64,000 bases of DNA from Thiomonas sp. FB-Cd (lineage in GTDB: Bacteria > Pseudomonadota > Gammaproteobacteria > Burkholderiales > Burkholderiaceae_C): assembly GCF_000733775.1 (NCBI RefSeq), contig NZ_JPOE01000002.1, forward strand, positions 2,480,001 to 2,544,000, in the 5' to 3' direction. Shown here in pieces: positions 10,051 through 19,181 of this stretch. The number at the start of each line of letters is the position of its first letter. The first letter of the stretch is position 1. The notes under the pieces are model-generated. The model was not told where the DNA came from. It ran no database searches and was given only the letters and a program-made list of their open reading frames with translations. A program made the translations under genes and the position numbers.

Positions 10051-10739
10051 TTCTTGCCCCCCGGCTTCTGGCTCTTTTGCTGCGCGGCCACCTCGTCGGC
10101 ATCAAGGTAGCGGAACGTTTTGGCCGTGGCATCCATGGTCAGTTTGTCGCCGCTTGGCGCATTCGCCACTTTCGCCGCGCCGGTGATGGCGATGTTGTTG
10201 ATGGTGACGATGCGCGAGAGCTTGGCCACATCCGCGGTAAATGCAGCCAGATCGTTGTAGGTGCCCTGCACCTTGATCGCGATCGGCAGCTCGGCGTAAT
10301 AGTTCTTCACGTCCACCTGCCCTGGGCGAAACAGGTCGAACTGCAGCCCGCGGCCGATGCCCGCCTGGTTGATGTCTGAAAGGAGCGCATCCATCTCGGC
10401 CTTGCTGGGCAGTTGCTTCTCAAGGAGCAAAACATATTGCTCCACCTGTGCCTTCTGTGCCTTCAGCAGATCCAAGTTGACGGCTTGGGCCAGCTTGCCT
10501 TTGTATTCTTGGCGCAACTGCACTTCCTGCTGCTGCGCTTGGTTGAGCTGGTTTTTCACACCCGACAGCCATGCGTACCACCCTGCAACGAGCACCACGA
10601 TGAGGGCAAAACCATAGGCTGTGGCACGAGGCAAAGGTGGCCACGTCCCAGGATCGTTCTGGTTCAGGCCGCGAAACTGTCCCGCAATACGCTCTTTCAG
10701 CGCCGCGAAATCAATCTGCATATTGATGGATTTGGCCAT
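10047..10739 (-). CDS. pilO: Type IV pilus alignment protein PilO
   Basis: Bitopic inner membrane protein that pairs with PilN. With the ATG at 10739 (MAKSINMQIDF) it is 230 residues: cytoplasmic N-terminus (FRGLNQNDPGTWP), one membrane helix (GFALIVVLVAGWYAWLSG), a coiled coil (NQLNQAQQQEVQLRQEYKGK) and a periplasmic ferredoxin-like domain starting near QLPSKAEMDALLSDINQAG. An upstream in-frame ATG would overlap pilN, so it was not used. The gap to pilN is 7 bp. Confidence 0.94.
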   Translation of the reverse strand: MAKSINMQIDFAALKERIAGQFRGLNQNDPGTWPPLPRATAYGFALIVVLVAGWYAWLSGVKNQLNQAQQQEVQLRQEYKGKLAQAVNLDLLKAQKAQVEQYVLLLEKQLPSKAEMDALLSDINQAGIGRGLQFDLFRPGQVDVKNYYAELPIAIKVQGTYNDLAAFTADVAKLSRIVTINNIAITGAAKVANAPSGDKLTMDATAKTFRYLDADEVAAQQKSQKPGGKK

Positions 10740-10746
10740 GCTTTCC

Positions 10747-11373
10747 TTAGCCAGCAGGGTTGGAATTTCCGGTCCGGGCCGCGTCCGACGCACCGTCGGC
10801 TGGTGCGGCCGCACGCTTGAGCGTGGCGCGAAGCTGGAAGGCCGACTCGGTCTGGGTGTTGCCCTTTCCGATCTGCTGCGTGACCGAATGGATTTCAATC
10901 AATTCCGGCTTTTCCAGCCACCCCTTGCTGTCGGCCAGGTTGCGCAGCAAGTCCGCGACACGCTCCTGGCTCAGTGCTGTGCCCTGAATCAGCACCGACT
11001 GCCCCTCCTGCTTGATCGACGTCAACTGCACCCCGGCGGGCGTGTCTTGCGTCAGATCGTCGAAGAGATACACGGAAAGGTTGCGGTCCGATTGCAGGTT
11101 CTCCACCGCCTGCTGACGCGCGCGAAGGCTTTCAATCTGCTGGCGCAAGGTGGCAATGTCCTTGATCTGCACGTCAAGCTGAGCGATCTGTGCATTCAAA
11201 AAGTTGTTGCGTGACTGCTGAACGCTGATCATCTCGCTCAATACCGTGTAGCCAAGCCCCAGCAAGATCAGGCCAGCGAGCAGGGAAAACACGACCCCAG
11301 CGTAGAACGCTTCGCGCCGCTTCTTGCGCTTGGCCTCGCGGTGAGGCAACAGGTTGATGAGGACAATATTCAT
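10747..11373 (-). CDS. pilN: Type IV pilus alignment protein PilN
   Basis: Bitopic inner membrane protein, 208 residues. Its N-terminal INLLPHREAKRKKR is the conserved cytoplasmic motif that docks in the groove of PilM. A membrane helix (GVVFSLLAGLILLGLGYTVL) and a periplasmic coiled coil with ferredoxin-like fold follow. It overlaps pilM by 4 bp. The C-terminal tail is Ala/Asn-rich. Confidence 0.95.
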   Translation of the reverse strand: MNIVLINLLPHREAKRKKRREAFYAGVVFSLLAGLILLGLGYTVLSEMISVQQSRNNFLNAQIAQLDVQIKDIATLRQQIESLRARQQAVENLQSDRNLSVYLFDDLTQDTPAGVQLTSIKQEGQSVLIQGTALSQERVADLLRNLADSKGWLEKPELIEIHSVTQQIGKGNTQTESAFQLRATLKRAAAPADGASDAARTGNSNPAG

Positions 11374-12449
11374 TGCAGAAACCTGCGCATGGCCAGACCA
11401 CAGCTCGTGAGATAACTCGGCGCCTGCAGCCGCAACTTCTTCTCGCGTACTTGATCCCCGATGGCCATGCCTTCGAAAGGATTAAGTACCAGGCAGGCCG
11501 TGGACGTAAGCTGGGTGATCTTGTCCACCAACCCAGGTAGCGACGCGGTACCGCCTGCAAGCAGGATGTAGTCCACCTTGCTGTTGGGGGTGGCACGAAA
11601 GAAGAACTGCAGCGCACGCGCCAATTCCTGCCCCATGCCTTCGATAAAGGGCTCGAGGACTTGGCTGGTGTAGTCGTCGGGAAGATCGGCATTGCGCTTC
11701 TTGGCTTCGGCCTCCTCCTGGGAAAAGCCGTAATGCCGGGCGATGGCTTGCGTGAGCTGCTGGCCGCCAAAGGCCTGGTCGCGGTCATACAGGGTTTCGC
11801 CGTTGACAAGCACCTGCATCGCTGCGCTGGTGGCTCCGATCTCGAACAGCGCCACCAGGAGATCGTGCCCGCCACGTGGCAGTCGCTCGATCAGCCGACT
11901 GGCTGCCAGGCGCGACGCGAAGGCATCAATGTCAATGATCTGGGGTTTGAGCCCTGCCGCCTCGGCAATGGCCTGGCGGTCCAAGACCTTGTCCCGGCGC
12001 GACGCGGCGATCAGCACCTCCTGATCGCCGGGCGAGCCCAGGCTCGGCCCCAGCACGCTGAAGTCAAGCGCCACATCTTCGATCGCGAAGGGAATGTACT
12101 GATTGGCCTCCGTCTCCACCTGCACCTCGATTTCCTCTTCGCGCAGGTCGCCCGGCAGCACGATCTTCTTGCTGATCACCGCCGAAGACGGCAAGGCCAA
12201 CGCAACGTTCCTGGTCTTCGTGCCACTCTTCTTCACCAAGCGTCGTACGGCCTCGACCACTTCATCATGTTTCTCGATGTTGCCATCGACGATCGATCCC
12301 TTTTCCAGCGGCTCAATCGAAGCGCGCTCCAGGGTGTAGCGGTTTTGATCATCAAGTGACAGCTCGACCAGCTTGACGCTGGAGCTGCTGATGTCCAAGC
12401 CGATCAGCGGCGCATAACGCTGGCGAAACATGCTGCTGAACATGGACAA
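11370..12449 (-). CDS. pilM: Type IV pilus assembly protein PilM (actin-like ATPase)
   Basis: Cytoplasmic FtsA/actin-fold protein that organises the PilMNOP platform. It is 359 residues with LIGLDISSSSVKLVEL (phosphate 1 motif), VALALPSSAVISKKI, ALFEIGATSAAMQVL (phosphate 2) and DYILLAGGTASLPGLVDKI (adenosine motif). It is the first gene of the pilMNOPQ-aroKB-dgt operon, so the operon promoter should lie in the 490-bp region just upstream. Confidence 0.95.
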   Translation of the reverse strand: MSMFSSMFRQRYAPLIGLDISSSSVKLVELSLDDQNRYTLERASIEPLEKGSIVDGNIEKHDEVVEAVRRLVKKSGTKTRNVALALPSSAVISKKIVLPGDLREEEIEVQVETEANQYIPFAIEDVALDFSVLGPSLGSPGDQEVLIAASRRDKVLDRQAIAEAAGLKPQIIDIDAFASRLAASRLIERLPRGGHDLLVALFEIGATSAAMQVLVNGETLYDRDQAFGGQQLTQAIARHYGFSQEEAEAKKRNADLPDDYTSQVLEPFIEGMGQELARALQFFFRATPNSKVDYILLAGGTASLPGLVDKITQLTSTACLVLNPFEGMAIGDQVREKKLRLQAPSYLTSCGLAMRRFLQ

Positions 12450-12939
12450 CGCAACCCCCTAGATGAATGGGAACTTGAAAAAGCCCGCCTGGAACTGACC
12501 GACGTTCGGTGCGCGACGGCTCAAGTTCACTGTTTTTTTCAATCCTAACAACAAGTCTTTGATTGCCTGCCAGGTTTTCCCGGAACCGGGCCGGAAGCGT
12601 TGCAAATCTCCCACTTGTGCGCTCCCGATCGGGCAAAGCACGCGGAAAATCAGGCCCTGTCGCCATCTGTTTTTACAATCGCATCTGCGCGAGTCCCGAT
12701 GGCCTGCATTGCGCGGCGACGACCGTGGAGGCCAGTGGCCGTGACCGTGCCGATACCGGCCGCTGGTCACGCCACGCACCAAACGCCGATGCCTGGCGGG
12801 ATTGGGGCATGGCCGGATCGATCTTGCCAAAGCGGCCACACAAGCCTGCATGCCTTGCCCAGGCTGCCCCAGCGCCGGACTGGGCATGCGGCGCTTCCCC
12901 ATAGCCCCATTTGTCGTCACCCCCTGGATTCCAATCACC
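12450..12939. other. Divergent intergenic region between pilM and ponA
   Basis: 490 bp between two genes pointing away from each other, so it must hold promoters for both. A TACAAT hexamer at 12674-12679 on the plus strand resembles a -10 box for ponA but has no good -35 partner; the reverse strand next to pilM is AT-richer (12520-12560). Open frames crossing the region have no family resemblance. No RNA gene or repeat was seen. Confidence 0.5.
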
Positions 12940-15314
12940 ATGGCGCGCTCCCCAACCCCACCTGCGGCGCCGCCGGCACGGCGCGGCGCCGCAGGCCACA
13001 CCGGGCGCTCCCCCGCCAGCCGCGTGCTGCTGGGCCTGATGGCACTCGTCATCGCCCTGCCCCTTGCCGCCGCGCTGCTGGGGGCGTGGCCGTGGCCTTT
13101 GCATGGCCGCGCCTGCCCGATGTGCAGCAGCTTGTGGATTACCGGCCCAAACTGCCCTTGCGCGTGTACTCGGCCGACCATGTGCTGCTGGGTGAGTTCG
13201 GTGAGGAGCGCCGCGACTTCGTTCCCATCGCACGCATGCCGCAGGTGATGAAGCTGGCCGTGCTGGCGACGGAAGATGACCGTTTCTACCAACACAGCGG
13301 CATCGATTGGCGGGGATTGGCCCGTGCGGCCGTGGCCAATCTGAACAGGGCCAAGAGTCAGGGCGCCTCCACGATCACCATGCAGGTGGCGCGCAACTTC
13401 TACCTTTCAAGTGAGAAGACCTTCACACGCAAATTGTTCGAGGTGCTGCTGGCGCTGAAAATCGAGCGCGAACTGAGCAAGGCGCAGATCCTGGAGCTGT
13501 ACATGAACCAGATCTACCTCGGCCAGCATGCCTACGGCTTTTCCGCTGCGGCACAAACCTATTTCGGCAAGCCGCTGTCGCAGATCAGCCTGGCGCAAGC
13601 AGCCATGCTTGCCGGACTGCCCAAGGCGCCGTCTGCCTCGAACCCCTTTGTCAACCTACCCCGGGCGAAAATCCGCCAGCAATACGTCCTGGGGCGCATG
13701 CGCGCGCTCGGCTGGATCAGTGATACCGAGTACGCGCAGGCCAAAGCCGCGCCGCTCGGCTTGCGCGTGGAAAGCCCGGACCGCATCACGCATGCGCATT
13801 ACATTGCCGAGATGGTGCGACAAGCGATGTTTGCGCGCTTTGGCGAGCAGGCCTACACGCGTGGCCTGAGTGTCACCACCACCATCATCAGCCGCGACCA
13901 GCAGGCGGCTTGGCAGGCACTGCACACCGGGGTCATGCACTACGAGTTGCGCCAGGTCTGGCGCGGCCCTGAGGCTTACGTTGATCCCCCAGCGGACGGC
14001 GCGGGCTGGCCCCAGACTGTTGACGATGCCTGCGATGATCATCCAGATACTGACGGCTTGCAGTGTGCCGTGGTGACGGCCGTCAGCCCCAGGCAAGTGC
14101 AGGTCATGCGCCCGGGCGGTGCGGTCCTTGACCTGTCGGGCGACAGCCTGCGGCAGGCCGCGGCACTGGGCCTGGGGGCAGGGGCCCAACCCAACGTGGC
14201 CCTTCGCCCTGGCGCCGTGGTGCACCTGTGGAAGCCCCAACAAGGCCATTGGGTCATCACGCAGATCCCACGGGTGCAGTCAGCCTTCGTCGCGATGAAT
14301 CCGGAAAACGGTGCCATCCAGGCCCTTGTCGGCGGCTTTGATTTTCAGCAAAATGCCTTCAACCACGTCACGCAGGCGCAACGCCAGCCTGGCTCGAGCT
14401 TCAAGCCCTTCATCTACTCGGCTGCGCTGCACAAGGGCTTCATGCCTCCCACGCTCGTGAACGACGCGCCCCTGTTCTTCGATGCCGCGGCAACCGGCGG
14501 ACAGGCCTGGGAGCCGAAGAATTATGACGGCACCTACGACGGCCCCATCACGCTCAAGCGCGGCATGGCGCAGTCGAAAAACATGGTGGCCATTCGGGTC
14601 CTCAACGCCATCGGCCCGAAGTATGCCCAGCAATGGAGTGCGCGCTTCGGCTTCGATCCCGCCACGCAGCCGCCCTACCTCACCCTGGCCTTGGGCGCAG
14701 GGACGGCCACGCCGCTCCAGATGGTGCGCGCCTACTCCGTGTTCGCCAATGGTGGCTACCTGGTTCAGCCCTACCTCATCGCCTCCATTGCCGATGGCTC
14801 GGGCAAGGCTCTGGCGTCCCCGGAGCCGCAGCGTGCCGGCGACGAACGCCTGCGCACGATCACGCCGCGCAACGCGTTCGTGATGAATACGCTGCTGCAG
14901 GAGGTCACGCGCACCGGAACGGCAGCGCGCGCGCAGGCCGAACTCAAGCGCCCGGACCTCTACGGCAAGACCGGCACGACCAACGATGCAGTCGACGCCT
15001 GGTTCTGCGGCTACAACCCGCGCCTGGCAGCCGTGGCCTGGGTGGGTTACGACACACCGCTCAAGCTCGGGGCCCGGGAAACCGGTGGGCGCGTGGCACT
15101 GCCGATCTGGATCGACTTCATGCGCACCGCGCTGCGCGGCGTGCCCGTCACCGCGTATAGGCCGCCACCCGGCGTGGTGCAGATGGGCGACGCGTATGTG
15201 TATGAAGAGTTTGCTGCGGGTGCAGGCATCCATGCGCTGGACGTGCCAACCCCGCCGCCGGCCGCTCCAGCCAGCGGCGGCGCAGCGTCCAAATTGTTCC
15301 CGAACTGGAATTGA
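12940..15314 (+). CDS. mrcA: Penicillin-binding protein 1A (bifunctional), interrupted by an apparent 1-base frameshift
   Basis: Class A PBP: polymerises lipid II (GT51 domain) and cross-links peptidoglycan (transpeptidase). The frame from 12940 (MARSPTPPAA) encodes the membrane anchor VLLGLMALVIALPLAAALLG and then goes astray at the G run 13080-13084. The remainder continues in another frame from VAVAFAWPRLPDVQQLVDYR to 15314. One added G joins both into about 791 residues, the normal length. GT51 marks: EDDRFYQHSGIDWRGL and KSQGASTITMQVARNFYL. Transpeptidase marks: SSFK in QPGSSFKPFIYSAAL and KTGT in YGKTGTTNDAVDAWF. Because PBP1A is usually important and everything downstream is clean, a sequencing error in the homopolymer is the simplest reading. 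Confidence 0.9.
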
Positions 15315-15354
15315 TCCGCCGCCTCGGCCCATGCGCGCCGGGGCAGCCCGCTTC

Positions 15355-15672
15355 TCAGTCCAGCACGAGTTGTGGACCGCCCTGCTTCGTCACGGCCTCC
15401 TGCACCAGGTTGGAGAAACTGCGCCCGCCGCGTGTGTCCAGCCACTGCCCCCCTTTGGCGCGGAAGTGGTACGCGCCAGACTTGCTTGCCAACCACAACT
15501 CCTGAATGGCCGGCTGCAGATTGATGATGACAGACTCGCCGTTATCCAGTTCGAGAGTCAACACCGAGCCCTCGCGCTTGGAATCGAGATCGGCGGCATC
15601 AGCCGCCGCTTCCAGCGCGCCGAGCGTGGTTTCGGCAAGACGCAAATACTCACTTTGAGGCAGGTCGTTCAT
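15355..15672 (-). CDS. cyaY: Iron donor protein CyaY (frataxin homologue)
   Basis: Small acidic protein that binds iron and regulates iron-sulfur cluster assembly on IscS. The 105-residue frame starts at the ATG at 15672 (MNDLPQSEYLRLAETTLGAL) and shows the frataxin beta sheet with VLTLELDNGESVIINLQPAI and QELWLASKSGAYHF, plus the acidic helix ALEAAADAADLDSKREG. The open frame extends upstream but over the divergent lptM gene and was not used. It converges with ponA across a 40-bp gap. Confidence 0.93.
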   Translation of the reverse strand: MNDLPQSEYLRLAETTLGALEAAADAADLDSKREGSVLTLELDNGESVIINLQPAIQELWLASKSGAYHFRAKGGQWLDTRGGRSFSNLVQEAVTKQGGPQLVLD

Positions 15673-15695
15673 GACGTGGCTGATACACTCATTCG

Positions 15696-15854
15696 ATGCA
15701 GACCAGAGGCATTCTAGGAACAAGATTTGCCCGCGCCAGGACCGCAGGTTTACTGGCCGCACTGCTTGCGGCCAGTGCCCTGATGGCTGGCTGCGGGCAA
15801 AAGGGCCCCCTGTACCTGCCGAAGCCGCCGCAGACCGCACCCGCGCAAGGCTGA
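15696..15854 (+). CDS. lptM: LptM (YifL) lipoprotein, 52 residues
   Basis: Very short lipoprotein with positively charged N-terminus, hydrophobic signal LLAALLAASALMAGC, lipidated cysteine and the diagnostic GCGQKGPLYLPKPP motif. In Escherichia coli LptM assists disulfide maturation of the LPS transporter LptD. It lies just upstream of lysA, the normal place for this gene in betaproteobacteria (upstream of dapF in enterics). Its ATG is only 23 bp from the divergent cyaY ATG, so its promoter must overlap cyaY or the mRNA has almost no leader. Confidence 0.9.
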   Translation: MQTRGILGTRFARARTAGLLAALLAASALMAGCGQKGPLYLPKPPQTAPAQG

Positions 15855-15917
15855 TGGCAGGCAAGCCGATTCGATGGCCTGCGCACACTCCTTCCCTGAC
15901 CACGCCACCTTCGCTCC

Positions 15918-17219
15918 ATGCCGCAGCATTCCACCCCATATTCTGATGAGCTTGCAGGCCATCCGCAGATCGCTTACCGCAACGGCCAGCTGATGGTCGA
16001 GGCCGTGCCGGTTGCCGAGCTTGCGCAGCGCTTTGGCACCCCGCTCTACGTGTACTCACGCGCCGCGATCGAACAGGCTGCGCGCGCCTATCAGAATGCG
16101 GCACAAGGCAAGCGCGTTGCGCTGCGCTATGCGGTGAAGGCCAACTCGAACGTGGCCATCCTGCAGCTGCTTGCGCATTGCGACTGGGGCTTCGACATCG
16201 TCTCGGGTGGCGAGCTCGCGCGCGTGCTTGCCGCGGGAGGCGACCCCGGAAAGATCGTCTTCTCCGGAGTGGGCAAGACCTCCGCGGAGATGCGCTCGGC
16301 CCTGCAGGCCGGTGTGCAGTGTTTCAACGTCGAGTCGCAAAGCGAACTGCGCCGGCTGAGCCAAGTCGCGGGTGAAGTGGGAGTGACCGCACCTGTGAGC
16401 CTGCGCATCAACCCCGACGTCGACGCCAGAACCCATCCCTACATCTCCACCGGACTCAAGAGCAACAAATTCGGCATTGCCCAAGGCCTGGCGCTGCGGG
16501 CCTACCTCGACGCCGCGCTGCTGCCCAACCTGCACATCGTGGGCATCGACTGCCACATCGGCTCCCAGATCACACAGCTCGAACCCTACCTCGACGCACT
16601 TGATCGGGTGCTCGAGCTGGTGCACGAACTCGAGCACCACGGGATCATGCTCGAACACATTGACCTCGGCGGCGGCCTCGGCATCCGTTACGCCGAGGAG
16701 ACACCCCCCACTCCGGTTGCCTTGATGTCTGCCCTGCTCGATCGACTGGAGCGAGCAGGGCAGGGACATCGACAGGTGATGATGGAGCCGGGCCGCTCCG
16801 TGGTGGGCAACGCCGGGCTGCTGCTCAGCGAAGTCATCACCCTCAAATCGAGCCTGGAGCGTCATTTCGCGGTGGTGGACGCCGCGATGAATGACTTGAT
16901 GCGCCCGGCGCTATACGAGGCGTGGCAGGCGATCGTGCCGGTACGCCCGCGTGACGGCACACAGGCGTTGCGCTACGACGTGGTCGGCCCGGTGTGCGAG
17001 TCGGGCGACTGGCTGGGGCGCGCGCGCGAACTCGATCTGCGCGAGGGCGATCTGCTGGCGGTGCTGTCCGCCGGTGCCTACGCCATGGCGATGGCGTCGA
17101 ACTACAACACGCGGCCGCGCGCTGCGGAGATTCTTGTCGATGGGGCGGAGGCTCACCTCATCCGCGAGCGTGAAACCGTCGAACACCTGATGGCGGGCGA
17201 ACAGTTACTCGTCTTCTGA
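15918..17219 (+). CDS. lysA: Diaminopimelate decarboxylase
   Basis: PLP enzyme that makes L-lysine from meso-diaminopimelate. The 433-residue protein has the PLP lysine in RYAVKANSN (about K74), the substrate HIGSQI motif (DCHIGSQITQLEPY), GGGLGIRY, the phosphate-binding EPGRSVVGNAG and the C-terminal active-site cysteine in GPVCESGDWLGR. Length is normal. It follows lptM by 63 bp and converges on msrQ with 19 bp between stop codons. Confidence 0.96.
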   Translation: MPQHSTPYSDELAGHPQIAYRNGQLMVEAVPVAELAQRFGTPLYVYSRAAIEQAARAYQNAAQGKRVALRYAVKANSNVAILQLLAHCDWGFDIVSGGELARVLAAGGDPGKIVFSGVGKTSAEMRSALQAGVQCFNVESQSELRRLSQVAGEVGVTAPVSLRINPDVDARTHPYISTGLKSNKFGIAQGLALRAYLDAALLPNLHIVGIDCHIGSQITQLEPYLDALDRVLELVHELEHHGIMLEHIDLGGGLGIRYAEETPPTPVALMSALLDRLERAGQGHRQVMMEPGRSVVGNAGLLLSEVITLKSSLERHFAVVDAAMNDLMRPALYEAWQAIVPVRPRDGTQALRYDVVGPVCESGDWLGRARELDLREGDLLAVLSAGAYAMAMASNYNTRPRAAEILVDGAEAHLIRERETVEHLMAGEQLLVF

Positions 17220-17238
17220 GACCGCCCCTGCTGGGCCT

Positions 17239-17922
17239 TCAGGCCCGTGCATTCGCGGGCTGCCTTCGCCCTTGCCTGCGCCGCCCCTGCCATGCCCTGA
17301 CCAGTCGCCAGGCCAGAAGCGTGGCCAGAATCGCCGCGTAGATTTTCGGGTCGGCCGTGTTGTTCTTGGCCAGCTTGCCCCACCAGTAATGGAACACCGC
17401 GACCACGCCCACAACGTATATGAGCTTGTGAAGCGCCTTCCAGCGCGCCGCGCCCAAGCGCTTGATCATGCTGTTGGTGGACGTGGCGGCAAGCGGCAGC
17501 ATGAGCGTAAGAGCCGTCATGCCGGCCAGGACAAACGGGTGTTTGACCACGTCCTTGGCCACCGCGTCCAGGCTGAACCCGTTCACCAGACCGAGGTAGC
17601 AGGTGAAGTGCAGCAGCGCGTAGGCAAAGGCGAACAGCCCGAGCATGCGCCGCAGCCGCGCCAGCTCAGTCCAGCCGGTTACCCCGCGCAGCGGCGTGAT
17701 CGCCAGCGTGATCAGCAAAAAGCGCAAGGCCCACAGACCCGTGGTCCAGATCAGCGTCTGCTCCGGGTTGGCGCCGAGTTGCACGGTCAGCGCGCGCCAT
17801 ACCAGCGTGCCCAGGGGCACGAGGCAGGCCGCAAACACAACAGGCTTGAACCCTCGGGCCTGCAGGGTCACGCGGCGCAGCCACGCTGCCGCCCGCGCCG
17901 TGATCCGGAAAAAATCCTTCAT
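17239..17922 (-). CDS. msrQ: Heme-binding membrane subunit MsrQ of the periplasmic methionine sulfoxide reductase
   Basis: Six-helix b-type cytochrome of the ferric-reductase-like family that feeds quinol electrons to MsrP. Visible: WALRFLLITLAITPLRGVTG, LRRMLGLFAFAYALLHFTCY (heme-ligand histidine), PFVLAGMTALTLMLPLAATS with the second ligand region, WKALHKLIYVVGVVAVFHYW. It is 227 residues and starts 18 bp after the msrP stop, so msrPQ is one operon. The end of the gene contains a small GGGCC-TTCA-GGCCC hairpin (17233-17246). Confidence 0.94.
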   Translation of the reverse strand: MKDFFRITARAAAWLRRVTLQARGFKPVVFAACLVPLGTLVWRALTVQLGANPEQTLIWTTGLWALRFLLITLAITPLRGVTGWTELARLRRMLGLFAFAYALLHFTCYLGLVNGFSLDAVAKDVVKHPFVLAGMTALTLMLPLAATSTNSMIKRLGAARWKALHKLIYVVGVVAVFHYWWGKLAKNNTADPKIYAAILATLLAWRLVRAWQGRRRQGRRQPANARA

Positions 17923-17940
17923 GCCGGGCTCGCGTGTTTC

Positions 17941-18942
17941 TCAGAAATCCTTGGTCAGATTCATGCCCTTGTACAGACTGGCCACCTGCGCGCCATAGCC
18001 ATTGAACATTTGCGTTGGAATGCGCGGCGCGAACAACCCTCCAAATGCGCCTTGGCCGATGCGGCGCTCGTTGGCCTGGCTCCAGTTCTGCGGACTGACG
18101 TCGGGGTTGACGTTGGAATAAAAGCCGTACCACTGTGGCACGGCCCGCATCCACGAGGTGACCGGCTGCTTTTCCACAAGGCGGATCCTGACGATTGATT
18201 TGCCCCCCTTGAATCCATATTTCCAGGGAATGACCATGCGCATGGGAGCCCCGTCCTGGTTGGGCAGCACCTCACCGTACAGGCCGAAGGTCAGGAGCGT
18301 GAGCGGGTGCATGGCTTCATCCATGCGCAGGCCCTCGAGGTAGGGCCATTGCAGCACGGGATCATTCTGGCCGGGCATCTCGGCCCGGTTCAGCAAGGTG
18401 ATGTATTCGACATATTTGGCGTTGCCCGTCGGCTCGACCGCCTTGAGCAGGGTCGCCAGCGGATAGCCGATCCACGGAATCACCATGGACCATCCCTCAA
18501 CGCACCGGTGGCGATAAATGCGCTCCTGCATTGGGGCGAGTTTGAGCAAGTCCTCGATGCCAAAGGTGCGCGGCTTGTGCACCGCGCCCTCCACCACCAC
18601 GGTCCATGGCCTCGTCTGCAGGCTGCCGGCGTACTTGGCTGGGTCACTCTTGCTGGTGCCAAACTCGTAGAAATTGTTGTAGGTCGTCACATCCTTGTAG
18701 GGCGTCAGCGGCTCCGATGTGGAAAAGGCGGCATTGCGGGTCGCCGGCAGCGTGGGCAGCGCGCCGGGGCGAGCCGCCTCGGCAGGCAAGGCATGCGCGC
18801 GCTGTGCTGCCACCGCGGCCACGGCAGCTGCTGCGCCCACGCCGGCCATGGCAAGGAGGCGTCGTCGATCGTGATACACCTCGCGCGGCGTGATCTCGGA
18901 TGGGACCCCATGCTCGAAACCATCATCTTGTCGCTTGTTCAT
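17941..18942 (-). CDS. msrP: Molybdopterin-dependent protein-methionine sulfoxide reductase MsrP
   Basis: Periplasmic molybdoenzyme that repairs oxidised methionine in envelope proteins. The 333-residue precursor has a Tat-type signal ([20 protein letters not shown], cut after about residue 52). The molybdenum cysteine is in [20 protein letters not shown] (about C147), and the C-terminal part has [19 protein letters not shown]. It is first in the msrPQ operon. The upstream 190 bp up to the terminator at 19135 should hold the promoter; no clear box is visible. Confidence 0.95.
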   Translation of the reverse strand: MNKRQDDGFEHGVPSEITPREVYHDRRRLLAMAGVGAAAAVAAVAAQRAHALPAEAARPGALPTLPATRNAAFSTSEPLTPYKDVTTYNNFYEFGTSKSDPAKYAGSLQTRPWTVVVEGAVHKPRTFGIEDLLKLAPMQERIYRHRCVEGWSMVIPWIGYPLATLLKAVEPTGNAKYVEYITLLNRAEMPGQNDPVLQWPYLEGLRMDEAMHPLTLLTFGLYGEVLPNQDGAPMRMVIPWKYGFKGGKSIVRIRLVEKQPVTSWMRAVPQWYGFYSNVNPDVSPQNWSQANERRIGQGAFGGLFAPRIPTQMFNGYGAQVASLYKGMNLTKDF

Positions 18943-19134
18943 GACAAACTCCGGGAAATGTGCAATCGATTCGTGCTTGGATGGATGTTGCGTCGTCCAT
19001 CGCGCACGCCCTGGCCTTCACATTTGCGTTAACAACGATGCTTAGTCGGCCCACGAACCGAAACCTTACATGCGGATTCGCAACCCTGTTGAACGGGCGG
19101 CTAATCACCCCCGTGTGCGGGGTCATCAACATGC

Positions 19135-19160
19135 AAAACGGGCCCCGAAGGGCCCGTTTT
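19135..19160. terminator. Bidirectional rho-independent terminator downstream of ccsB
   Basis: Perfect inverted repeat: AAAACGGGCCC, loop CGAA, GGGCCCGTTTT. The A tract on one side and T tract on the other allow termination in both directions; on the reverse strand it ends the cytc4-resB-ccsB unit 21 bp after ccsB. Confidence 0.85.
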
Positions 19161-19181
19161 CATGCAAGGATCATGGCCGGC

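Noticed and set aside
12600..12939. Longer N-terminal extension of PBP1A from 12600
   Set aside because: The translated extension is Arg/Pro/His-rich with no membrane helix; the true anchor is in the other frame starting at 12940.
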